DNA of 64,000 nucleotides. Source: Porogramme epimiltina (taxonomy: Eukaryota > Basidiomycota > Agaricomycetes > Polyporales > Polyporaceae). Below are positions 1-9,974 of this stretch, one piece after another; position 1 is the first letter of the stretch; each line of letters opens with the position of its first letter. The notes under the pieces were generated by a model. That model was not told where the DNA came from. It did no database searches and worked only from the letters and a program-made list of their open reading frames with translations. The position numbers and the translations under genes were made by a program. The stretch lies in the NCBI GenBank assembly GCA_900155495.1, contig FTLJ01000534.1:27474-91473 (forward strand), read 5' to 3'.

Positions 1-958
1 ACATGGAGCAAGACTGCCCTACGCCTTCCTCTTTACATACCCGGTGATCTCTACTGCGGAGGCCTATACGGGGCGTTGTGCAAAGGTCATTGACCGTTGA
101 ATGTCGGAACGCTGTAATTATTATTCATTCCCAGGTGACTTGATAATACAAACCCCCTTGCGGATGTCCATCGCGGCATAGCTTCGACCTTCTGGCTCTA
201 TCCCCGTCGGTTTCACTTTGTCAACGTCGCTCCGCTTGCGCTCAAATTATGCACACTTTACAAGTTCGGCAGGGATACTTCGCGGTACAAGTAGCGGCCG
301 AAATACCTCGGTAGTCCATGTTCTCGTGTCCAAGAGGTGCGGACATTGTGTGCCTGCGACGTTGAGCCAGGCCCGTACCCCGCAGGCGTTTCTTGAGCAC
401 GAGCCAGCCGCGAAAACCCCTCCAAGCTGGATGGCGCTGAACCCTGTCCACCCCTTGCGCAGATAGAAGAGCTAGACCGGTCTTGAAAACATTTGAATAC
501 TTCCACGATGCCACAATGAGCAGGATAGTGTGTGCGTGGGTTTCGCCGCGGAACGGGGTGGAGCGCGAGATACGCCCTTAGTACGCTCTGCGACTTGTTG
601 GACGTTGTGGACAGTGACAGACACTGCTAACCTCCACCTCAGGGCTATGGGTCCACGCACAGTCACTTGGTGGCGTGAAGGTTTCTTCCTACGTCTTTTC
701 TGTCGATCTGTGTGTGCGTTGACGAACGCGGGACTTCATGCGTTCAATTTCGGAGAAGTCATCTGTCTAATCGATACATTAACTGCTTTCGGACCCGCGA
801 ACGGTACCGTGGGTTTCGTCTGCACACGGGCAGGCGTATCCGAAGTAATACAATGGCCCCTTTGCCGGACCATGGTGACTGCTCTTCCTCTTTGACGCGA
901 TGCCGATCGAACTTCGACCTTGCGTGACCACCTTCCACACTTCCTCCCTCCCACCTGC
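1..958. other. No recognisable gene (left edge to URA5)
   Basis: Several open frames of 60-120 codons exist on both strands. None contains a recognisable domain or a plausible chain of fungal splice sites. The right part is presumably the URA5 3' untranslated region. I see nothing else here. Confidence 0.5.
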
Positions 959-1722
959 TCACGGAGCCTCATCCTTCACGCCGTACTGATCCCAGTACGC
1001 CTGCATCTTCTCCAGCTCCTCGGTCCGACCATGCTCACGGAGCCACTGCATGAGGTCGTGCATCTTGAGGATGGTCGGCACGCGCCCCTTCCCGCCGAGG
1101 AGCTGCTCAACCTCGGCGATCGTGCTCCGGCCGTCCTTGCCGACCTCCTGACGGTCGAGCATGAGCACGGCACCAACGACGGTGCCGCCCTCGCGCACGA
1201 CGGTATCGATCGCGCCGCGGATTGCGGTGCCGGCGGTGGCGACGTCGTCGAGGATGAGGACGCGCTTGCCACGGACGGGTGTGCCGACGGTGATGCCGCC
1301 CTCGCCGTGGTCCTTGGCTTCCTTGCGGTCATACGCGAAGCCAACCGCGCGGCCGTGCTCGCGGTGGAGCAGGAGCGCCGCGCCCGCAGCGAAGGGGATG
1401 CCCTTGTACGCCGGTCCGAAGAGAATGTCGAACTCGGGGAGCGCGCCCGACGCGAGCGCGCCGGCGATCGTCGCAGCGTACGCGGAACAAACGGTATCGA
1501 GGATGGGGCCAGAAGCGAGGAGGCCGGCGTTGAAGAAGTAGGGAGACGAGCTGTGAGGGCGAAGCGTGCGCGTGAGATGGGATCGTTAGAATAGGGAGGT
1601 TAGGAGATCTAGAGTTGTTAGGAGACGAACCGGCCAGATTTTAGGGTGAAGGTGCCATATTTGAGGGCACCGACGGCCATGCCGTGGTCGATTAGCTCCG
1701 TCTGGTACTTCTGGAGGGCCAT
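959..1722 (-). CDS. URA5: Orotate phosphoribosyltransferase
   Basis: Transfers the phosphoribosyl group of PRPP to orotate to give OMP in cytosolic de novo UMP synthesis. There are two exons, 1722-1631 and 1550-959, separated by an 80-nt GT-AG intron. Together they encode 227 residues, normal for fungal URA5. The N-terminus (MALQKYQTELIDHGM) is typical. The substrate-binding segment SGRSSPYFFNAG is completed exactly across the splice junction. The PRPP-binding motif is VLILDDVATAGTAI in exon 2, and the C-terminal helix ends EKMQAYWDQYGVKDEAP. The start is the first ATG in frame and matches the family N-terminus. A long open frame on the opposite strand (920-1594) is a codon-bias shadow. The identification is firm. 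Confidence 0.96.
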
Positions 1723-2269
1723 CCTCGCGTTGGTCGTGAGCAGATAACGCGAAAGTGCGCGCGTTCAGCTATCCAGCAGCTCGGGGACCAGCCGGAGACA
1801 TAAAAACAGACCCACGGCCCGCTGCTTCCGTGCCCCTGGGCGCCATGATGCACTGCTCCGACGTGCGCTTCGTGCGGTTCCGAACGACACAGTTACCCTT
1901 GTTCATCGTCATCTACTTGGCTCCTCTATCATGCCATTAAAACCGTGACGTCAAACACGGACCCGAGCGGTGAGACGCTCATCGGCACCCAAATCCATCC
2001 TGCATGGATCCTGATCGAGACCCTCAGCCCGGCCAGGGTATGCGTATACGTTAACCGCGAGCTGGCGGAGCCGCGACCGCAGCCATGCTCGCACATTATC
2101 GATCACCCGGACATGCTACTACGATCACTCACGGTAGACGGCACGGTCCACTACTATAGTACAGCGAAGACATGAAGATCACTACAGACTCGGCGAGGGA
2201 TAGCTCCACGGGAACAACTTTGGTGGTACCTACAGGACTACGAGTTATGAATGAATGCTCACATGAACG
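1723..2269. other. URA5 upstream region, no gene seen
   Basis: This stretch holds the URA5 promoter (URA5 reads leftward) and the 3' flank of the next leftward gene. Short open frames show no family resemblance. No clear TATA box or repeat was recognised. Confidence 0.4.
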
Positions 2270-2848
2270 TTACAATGAGAGTTGACCACACATCTCTTTC
2301 ACCTCCTCGACCACCTCCCGGAACTTCCTTGCGCCCACCTCCTCCAAGACATCAAAAGCCCACCATTCTTGTGGGGCGACATCCGTTACCTTTTCATGGT
2401 CAGGGGTGACGCTCCTAGGCTCCATACGTTCGGTTTCCCGATTGTACTTATAGAAGGCTATCTTGGGGCCAAACGCGGATACCCCATACAGCACGGGGAT
2501 CTTCATGTCGGGAGCAATATCGACAAGGCGCCGACGCAGTTGCTCGTCCGCCTCTTGGCGCTTCGAACGAAGGCGAAAGTCGGCAGGGGGTTTGATTTCG
2601 ACTACGAAGACGGGTGTTGTTTCGACGTATATGAGGAGGAAAACAACGAAGTCAACCACCTCGCGTGATGTGACGGGAGGAAACTGAGGGACGACTTCGA
2701 AGATCGTGTCAGGCGGAAACAGGGTGTTGAGTAAACGATTCCAAGATCCGTAGAACGGCTTCTCGGATGTCGCGCTCGTAGCTCCCGCAATGAAGAAGGA
2801 GCGCATGATGATTTCCGGCCAAGGGCCAGCGTCTGCTGCAGGTTGCAT
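2270..2848 (-). CDS. PD-(D/E)XK nuclease-like basidiomycete protein
   Basis: Single-exon ORF of 192 residues starting with a true ATG. The middle carries an acidic residue in EVVDFVVFLLIYVET, followed about 15-20 residues later by FVVEIKPP. That spacing matches the D...(E)xK core of restriction-endonuclease-like folds. A charged helix (RQEADEQLRRRLVDI) and the segment IPVLYGVSAFGPKIAFYKYN follow. The pattern resembles a family of short uncharacterised proteins frequent in Agaricomycetes; this is recognition from memory of the pattern, not a search result. No activity can be assigned. It may be an active nuclease, a degraded mobile-element-derived protein, or a domesticated one. It has no introns, unlike its neighbours, which fits retro-copying or recent acquisition but does not prove either. 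Confidence 0.7.
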   Translation of the reverse strand: MQPAADAGPWPEIIMRSFFIAGATSATSEKPFYGSWNRLLNTLFPPDTIFEVVPQFPPVTSREVVDFVVFLLIYVETTPVFVVEIKPPADFRLRSKRQEADEQLRRRLVDIAPDMKIPVLYGVSAFGPKIAFYKYNRETERMEPRSVTPDHEKVTDVAPQEWWAFDVLEEVGARKFREVVEEVKEMCGQLSL

Positions 2849-3956
2849 AGCAGAGGAACTGCGACGATACTATCAGAATGCGAACTGAGCAGCGCAAGAA
2901 AACATATAACTTTTCTTGAGAGGGCCAGCGAATGACGGTAGTGTGGTGTATGGTGTTTGTAGTAGAGCAGTGACGCGAACCTCTCCCAGTGGGCGACGAT
3001 AAGACGATAAGATCGTGGTCCGTGCGCGTGATCGGGGAGTCACGGTGACGCTGACATAATTATAGCCTTGTTTATTGTAAGCTTATCCCAGAAGACTGTG
3101 CGCCAAGTAGGCGCTGGTCTGTAGTTATGTTGCGGCGGGACCAGAGTCTCATCCTCCGCGCCCTCTTGCCGGGACACATTGAGCAGGACGGCGCCGTTTC
3201 CCTACCGATCACGCCCTTGTCTCTGATCCGGAGACGCCTCATCCTGTACGAATGCGCGAGGCTGGGCGAAAGCACGAGCTTCAGCCTGAGCTTATCCCAC
3301 TACCTGCGTAAAGCATGTGGCCTCCTTAGCCTAACTCTTTGAGAAGTTACATAACCTGGTAGCGTATCTATACGAGTCGAGTCGCTTTTCGCTCTCGCCC
3401 GTCTACAACATGTACCGTTCGATTTGCTAGCGGCTATATCTTGTGGTCCGGCCAATGGCCGATGTTAGTCACGGTTGTCTGTGTTACTAGCCCATCGCTG
3501 TGAAATGGGGTGCGCTGCCAGTGTCGGATGAAGTTTGCGGGTCGCTCCTTTCGAGGGAGCACAAAACGGCTGTTGACATTGCTAAGCAGGATTATGTGCA
3601 TCATTTCTATACCACGAACCATGGTCTCCAGTGTGTAGCCGGACTATGCCAGAGAGGTTCAGGGACAAGCCTTGGCTACCGGCGCTTACGCCACGGGTTG
3701 GAGGAGCAGGAATATCGAGCGCCCAAGAGAAGGGTTAGGGCGGTCCGGGGGGTTCACACGGCCCGAGCTTCTCTAGACATGACCACGATTGGGCCCACGC
3801 CTGGCGGCGGCCCTGCGGCGGGATTCCGCCCCTTGAACCGCGATTTGTGCGTCGGGCATGCCGCAACCCGCATCTTCTACACCAGTCTCTGCATCCTCGT
3901 CCCAGGCCGGTTCCCGTCTTTCGTCCATCGCGTCCCATCTAGCACACGAGCCAGCG
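2849..3956. other. Intergenic region between divergent genes
   Basis: Lies between the leftward PD-(D/E)XK-like ORF and the rightward reductase. Open frames such as 3127-3342 and 3500-4189 have no recognisable domain; the latter overlaps the reductase in another frame. It presumably contains both promoters. Confidence 0.4.
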
Positions 3957-5358
3957 ATGTCAGAGCGCCTCAAAGTCGTCGTGACCCGCGACTTGGGCCC
4001 CGACGTCATGCCCCTGCTCACGAACAACGCGGATCTCAACGTGAGGCCGTGTTTCACCGCACATCTTGTGTGCGTGCGGAGAATTCAGCTGACGTGCAGC
4101 TTAGGTCGTTGTTTGGCCACATAACGACCGCTTTTGCGAGCGGCAGTGGCTTCTGGACAATGCACCTGGCGCAGCAGCCATCCTTGTGATGCTCACTGAC
4201 AAGGTGTGTCTGAGCTCCGTAAGCGTGTGACAGGTATCTCAACGCTTGCTAGGTGAATGCGGAACTATGCGACGCCGCAGGCCCTTCCCTGCGTGTGATC
4301 TCAACGATGTCCGTCGGATACGGTGCGTGCGTGGTGCCTCCCCATCACGTACCGATCCACCTAATATGAACGATTCCCCCCAGAGCATGTCGACACAAAC
4401 GAGCTTTCAAAGCGAGGCATCCGGCTTGGGTACACACCCGACGTCCTCACAGAAGCTGGTACGTCAAACGCAAGCGACATCGCGTGGCACCATAAATTCT
4501 AACATTCTCGCTAGTGGCCGATCTTTCGATCATGCTCGCGCTCATGGCGGGCAGGAACGTCAAAGAGACGTCCGAGATCGTCCAATCCGGAAGCGTACGC
4601 CACCCTCTCCCTTCCCTTCGCGCCCGCACCCACTGACCGGTCACCCGCGGCGGCGCGGCACAGTGGCCAAACTACGTGTGGTCCCCCTTCGGCTTCTGCG
4701 GGCCCCAGCTGAGCGCGAGCGCGGCCGCGCCGCAGCGCACCGCGGGCTTCGTCGGCTTCGGGCGCATCGCGCACGCCACGCTCGCGCGCCTCGTGCCCTT
4801 CGGCGTCCAGCGCGTCCTGTACGCGTCCAACCCCGCGACGCCTGCGGACCCCGCACGGGACGCGGCGCACGCGCGGCGCTTCGGCGTGCGCGAGGTGCGC
4901 CGTGCGCCCCTCGCCGAGCTTGCGCGCGAGAGCGACGTCGTGTTTGTGCTCGCGCCTGGGGGCGCGGCGACGCAACACGTCATCGACGAGGCGTTCTTGC
5001 GTGCGATGAAGCCTACGGCTGTCCTCGTGAACACGAGCCGGGGCACGCTGGTGGACTCGGACGCGCTCGCGCGTGCTCTGCGCGAAGGCTGGCTGTACGG
5101 CGCCGGGCTCGATGTCGTCGAGGGCGAGCCGAAAGTGGGAGCGGACCACCCGCTGGTGACAGCGCCTCGGTGAGTACCCTCTGCATTTATTCGAAATGGT
5201 CTGGGCTGACATGAATTACACGCAGTTGCGTTATCGTCCCGCACATAGGCAGTGCGACGACAGAAACACGGCTCGGCATGGCCACGTTGGCAGCAAATAA
5301 CTTGATCAGCGGCCTTGAGGGGAAGGAGATGCCCGCAGAATTCAAGGCGACACGATGA
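3957..5358 (+). CDS. D-2-hydroxyacid dehydrogenase (glyoxylate/hydroxypyruvate reductase type)
   Basis: NAD(P)H-dependent reduction of glyoxylate or hydroxypyruvate is the likely reaction. Seven exons give 348 residues: 3957-4040, 4105-4203, 4253-4322, 4384-4458, 4515-4594, 4664-5169 and 5226-5358. The N-terminus [20 protein letters not shown] leads into the substrate domain. Next comes the Rossmann segment [16 protein letters not shown]; its last glycine-loop position is Ala, where many relatives have Gly. Downstream is the signature region [17 protein letters not shown]. The catalytic Arg sits in NTSRG, the Glu in VVEGEP, and the His in [11 protein letters not shown], which is created by the last splice. 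The order Arg-Glu-His is that of D-2-hydroxyacid dehydrogenases. Substrate preference within the GRHPR subfamily cannot be read from sequence alone. Confidence 0.92.
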
Positions 5359-5884
5359 TCCACTACAAAGTCACCCAGAAACGACCGTGCTTAGCCTTAG
5401 AAGACAGATGTTTGAGAGCTATAATGATCCGTGTACCTGTAGCATCCCAACTATGCATCCCGCTGGATATCTCTTGTGCAGACAGCACGCGATGAGAGAA
5501 TTTCGATGGATCTATTTACGTGAATTCGTGCAACAAGAAGTACATTGTAGGGTAGTAAATGAGTAGGTAGTACCACTAAGGCACAACGGTCGTGCGTGCT
5601 TTAACTAACAGCAGTAGGAGCAGACGAGCGGAGGCAGAGAGAGAAGGCGCAGTGATGGAGTGACAGTAGCAGTGATGAGCGCGAAACCGAACATTGAAGT
5701 AATGTCAAGCAGCGTGCAGCGTGAGTATGAGGGTGTGTGCGGATGCGTGTGTGTGGTGCGGGGACGGGGGTGGTGCGAAGAGGATATAAATACAGCGGCG
5801 GGGTAAGACTCCAACGAAAGCACGACCGACGACGGCGATGACGACCAGCACGACCCTCCATAATCCAAAGGGAAACCCGAGAAC
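5359..5884. other. Convergent 3' flanks
   Basis: Lies between the 3' ends of the reductase (+) and HMG-CoA reductase (-), and probably holds both 3' UTRs. The leftward frame just past the HMG-CoA reductase stop stays open for a while. Because the stop overlaps a GTGAGT, a small alternative terminal exon here is possible but has no homology support. Confidence 0.4.
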
Positions 5885-8800
5885 TCACTTCGCCTCGACG
5901 ATGTAGCCCGCCGCGTGCGCCTTCTCCTCCTCGGGGCCGGGCGTGTGCGGCCGCGACGGCATCGGCGTGTTGAGCTGCGAGCGGTTGTGCGCGAGGTGCG
6001 CCCGGACGAGGTGGCCCGCGGCGAGCGCGCTGATGAGCGACAGCTCGCCCGCCATGACGGCCGACGCGATGATGCGCGCGAGCTGCTGCGCGTTCTGCCC
6101 GGGGTTCGTCGCGTGTGCGCCCGCAACGCCGAGCATCTCGAGCACGGCCTGCTGGGGCGAGAGGATCGTGCCACCGCCGACAGTGCCGACTTCGATGCAC
6201 GGCATGGTGATCGTGACGAGGAGATCTTCGCCGTTGTTTGCTCTGGGCAAGTATCAATCAGCCTCGGGCGTGAGTGGTATACTAGTTAGAGCGACTTACG
6301 GCTCCATGAGAGTCATGCACTGTGAACTCTCGACGTTCTGTGCAGGGTCCTGACCAGTCGCCAAGAAGACCGCAGTGAGGATGTTCGCTGCGTGCGCGTT
6401 GAAGCCGCCGATCGAGCCCGCCATCGCGCTGCCAATCAGGTTCTTCTTCGTGTTGACGTTGCACAGCGACTCGACCGTCGTCTTCAGCACGCTCTTGACG
6501 ACCTTGCCAGGGATGACCGCCTCCGCAACGACGCTCTTCCCGCGGCCCTCGATCCAGTTGATCGCGGCGGGCTTCTTGTCCGTGCAGTAGTTGCCCGAGA
6601 GCGCAAGCACGACCATCTCGGGGAACTCGTGCCCGAGCACCTCGAGCGCCTTCTCCGTCGCCTTCGAGATCATGTTCATGCCCATCGCATCACCGGTGCG
6701 CGTCGCGAACCGCACAAAGAGCGTCCGGCCGGCCATCGCGCACTTGATCTTCTGCAGGCGGGCGAAGCGCGACGTGGACTCGAAAGCCTCGCGGATGATC
6801 GCGTAACCGTCGTCGGACTCAATCCATGCCCTCGCCTCGGCGGCGCGCACGACGGACGGGAAGTCAATCGCGGGGCCACGGGTCATGCCGTCATACGTGA
6901 GCACCGTAGTGACGCCTCCACCAGCATTGAGCGCCTTGCACCCACGCGAAGTCGAAGCGACGAGCGTGCCCTCAGCAGTGGCCATCGGGATGGGGTACAT
7001 GAGACCGTCGATCTTGAGCGGGCCGGCGATACCGAGAGGGAGGGGCATGAAGCCGACGACGTTCTCGCAGCACGCACCCATGACACGGGAGTAGTCGTAG
7101 TCCTTCATGGGCACAAGCGAAGTCTCGAGGGTCTTGGTGCGGGAGGCGCGGGCTGGTAGATGCCGGTCAGTATCCCATTGCCGCTAATCAATACGATCGA
7201 ACTCACAAATGAGCGCACGACGGATCCGGACGGCGCGGTCATAGTCACCGAGCATCTTCTCAAGAGCGTACGCCGCAATCTTGCCCGTCTGGCTCAGGAG
7301 GATGACCTCCTCGTCGTTGAGCGTCTGGAGCGCAACGGACACAGGGCGGGGGCCGTTCTCGAAGACGTCGACGCACTCCGCAAGCGAGCGGACCTCCACC
7401 TGTGCGGCCTCCGCATCAGGCGTCTGGGGGGTAATCGGTTCGACGGGTGCGGGGGAGCGAATGGGGAGGGTGTCCTTGAGCTTGCGATCGACAGAGTCGA
7501 GGTTGAGCGGGCGGCTGAGGACAGATGAAGGGGGCTGAGGAGCGGGTGCGGGTGCGGGCTCGGGCTCCTTGATCGGCACTACAGGTGCGGCGACGATGGG
7601 AGCAGCACTAGCCATGACGAAGACGGGCGCAGGCCTGTGACGCTCCTCCTCCTCGTGCTCCTCGGCGAGCTTGACTACGGAACGAGCACGCGAGCGGAAG
7701 CGCACACCCTGGCTCCGAACGGCGCGCATGGCGGCGAGGCCGGAGCCAGCCGCGATACCCTTGAGGAGGTACCCGTTGAGCGCGACGCTGACCGCAAGGA
7801 GTGCGACGATCCACTTCGAGACGACCGGGTCACCGACGAGCGAGCTCCACGAAGACATGAACTTCTCGATGGCTTCTCCCGTGCCTGCCTGAGTGGGCGC
7901 GGCAATAGGAATGGCGTGGACGTAGACCGGAGGGGCGATCTTCACGACGACTTCAACCGGCTTCGAAATGTCCGCTCCAGTCGGCATGATCTCAGTTGCG
8001 CCAAGCGTCGACAGAACCTGCATAATGGCGGGGCTGGTGATGTCCACAACGGGCGTGGGCACAGTCTCGGTAGGGCGGAGAGGGTGGCGCTGGTGACGGG
8101 CGTTGGTAGTCGCGGGAGTAAGCGTTGTGCAGAAGTTCAGAATGTGAAGAGTGAGGAACGAGGCGATCTGGAAGCAGGGATTAGCCTCGAAGAAGCGACG
8201 GAAAGAGAAGGCACGTACCAAAAGAAGCTTCAGCCTCGCCATAGGGTTCTCCTCGACCTCCTGCATGGTGCTACCCTCCTTCAGGAGGGAGCCCTTCACG
8301 CCAATGACGGACGCTGACATCCGCGAGCCGAGGTTCTTCGGCGCCTCAGTGGCAAGGTTTTGCTTGCTGCTGGTACGCGAAAGAACACCGCGAACAGCCT
8401 TGCCCGAGGCAGTGACTGCCGTGATTGAGCTTGACCTCGATCGCGACATGTCACGGACCTTCTTAATGCGACGGACCTAAGCAAGGAAGAGTGAGTGATT
8501 TGCAGAGAGAATGAAGCCCCTCTTTATGCCCCGACCCGAAGACGGAGTGCGCGCACGTGATGCCTCCACGTAGGCGCCTCTACGACTGGGAGACGAGCGG
8601 GGCAGAGCTGTAGAATTGACATACCTCAACCATGATGGTGAGCACAGCCGTGTACAGCGTGAATGTCATGATACAATCCATGGTGAGCGCCACTGCGGCA
8701 ACGGAGCAGAACTCCTTGAGGCCGCCAACGCGGCTGTTGACACCGACGAGGAGCACAGCGACCTCGAGGGCGTAGTCACGAAGGATGACGTTGCCGACGC

Positions 8801-9974
8801 GGTCGAGGGCCTCGAGGGTGACGTCGCCGGCAGACTTCATGCGGCCATCTTCCTGCTGCTTGAGCATGTGCGGGTGGGCCATGACGGCGCGCGCGAGGCG
8901 AAGGGGCTTATCGAAGCCGACCGTGCAAACGAGGAACGGAAGTGCCTCCGTCATCGCAATGGGGTCGAGAGGGATGTCGAGGGACCTGCATAGAGGGAGC
9001 GTGAAGAGGAAAGAGATGACGGCCGACGAGAAAACGCCCGTGGAGAGCCAGAAGTTGGAGCCAAGGGCGCGGGAAGAGAGGATGAGGCGGGCGAAGGTGA
9101 CATGCATCAAAATGTAACCCGTCAAGACGACGAGGATATCGAGCGAGTCGGCCTTCTGATAAGTGGAATATCATTCAGCGTCTTCCCTCGCGTGCATGAT
9201 CCGGAGGCGACATACCTTGGTGAGCTCCCAAAAGCGCAGCACAAGCGCACTCAGAGCGTACGCGACCCACTTGCTGCTCTTCATTTCGCCAATGCTCTCC
9301 TGCCGCTTGCCGGTGTCGATGACATACTTGACGCCTTCGACGACAATCTCCTTCTCCCGCTTCAGCGCACCTAACCAGTCCTCGCGGGCGCCGGGGTGGA
9401 ACGAAAGGGAGAGAACCGGGGAGGTGCCGGGTTCCGAAAGGCTAGTGAAGCACAGCGCGTCGGTAGCGTTGGAACCGGGGTGGTGGCAGATGGACGCGTA
9501 GGGCTTGCCAGAGAGCGACGAAACGCCGGTCGTGAGGTGCTCCGCAATGTCGGACGCGTCGAGCGAGGCAGTGGCCTGGATCCCATATAATTAGCTGAAT
9601 GAACGCAGCCCGCACGCTATATGCGGCATGCGAGACGCAGCGGACGCATTTAGCGGAAATAGAATGCGCGTGCTTACCGTCTTGTCATCAAGCGTAAAGA
9701 TGAGCTGCTGCAACTCCATCGCCCCCACACTCGCACCGGAGTGCTTCCACGCATCCTTCCAGCTGGCTTGCGTAGCCGAAACCCATTCCCCGTCAGTCAG
9801 GCGCACGTATGCAGGGCGGAGTGTTGGAGGGAGGGTGGGTGCAAAGAAGGACGAGTGTTTGATCCCGGATAGTATGTGGAAGTAGGCTAAGGTTGCGAGG
9901 ACGAAGACGGAGACAATAGTCTCTATGGGGGAGAAGACGGTGTGTGTTGACAGCGGCCGGAGGACAGCGCGCAT
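5885..9974 (-). CDS. HMG1: HMG-CoA reductase (apparent 1-nt frameshift)
   Basis: NADPH-dependent reduction of HMG-CoA to mevalonate, the committed step of sterol and isoprenoid synthesis, in the ER membrane. Exons: 9974-9678, 9575-9216, 9155-8625, 8477-8219, 8167-7207, 7152-6300 and 6242-5885, about 1,205 residues. The N-terminal half is hydrophobic and includes a sterol-sensing-like stretch (about [19 protein letters not shown] to the end of the third exon). A Pro/Ala-rich linker follows, then the catalytic domain with [17 protein letters not shown], the cofactor motif DAMGMNM and GTVGGGT. The predicted frame is broken by one extra A in an A-run at 8460-8462 in the fourth exon; without it the conserved [12 protein letters not shown] reads through. 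The start at 9974 matches the usual fungal MRA.LRPL N-terminus. The stop at 5885 overlaps a GTGAGT, so the C-terminus is slightly uncertain. Confidence 0.95.

Noticed and set aside
920..1594. Long rightward ORF over URA5 (224 codons)
   Set aside because: It is the complement of the URA5 coding exon, Asp/Ala/Arg-rich, and has no domain; a codon-bias shadow.
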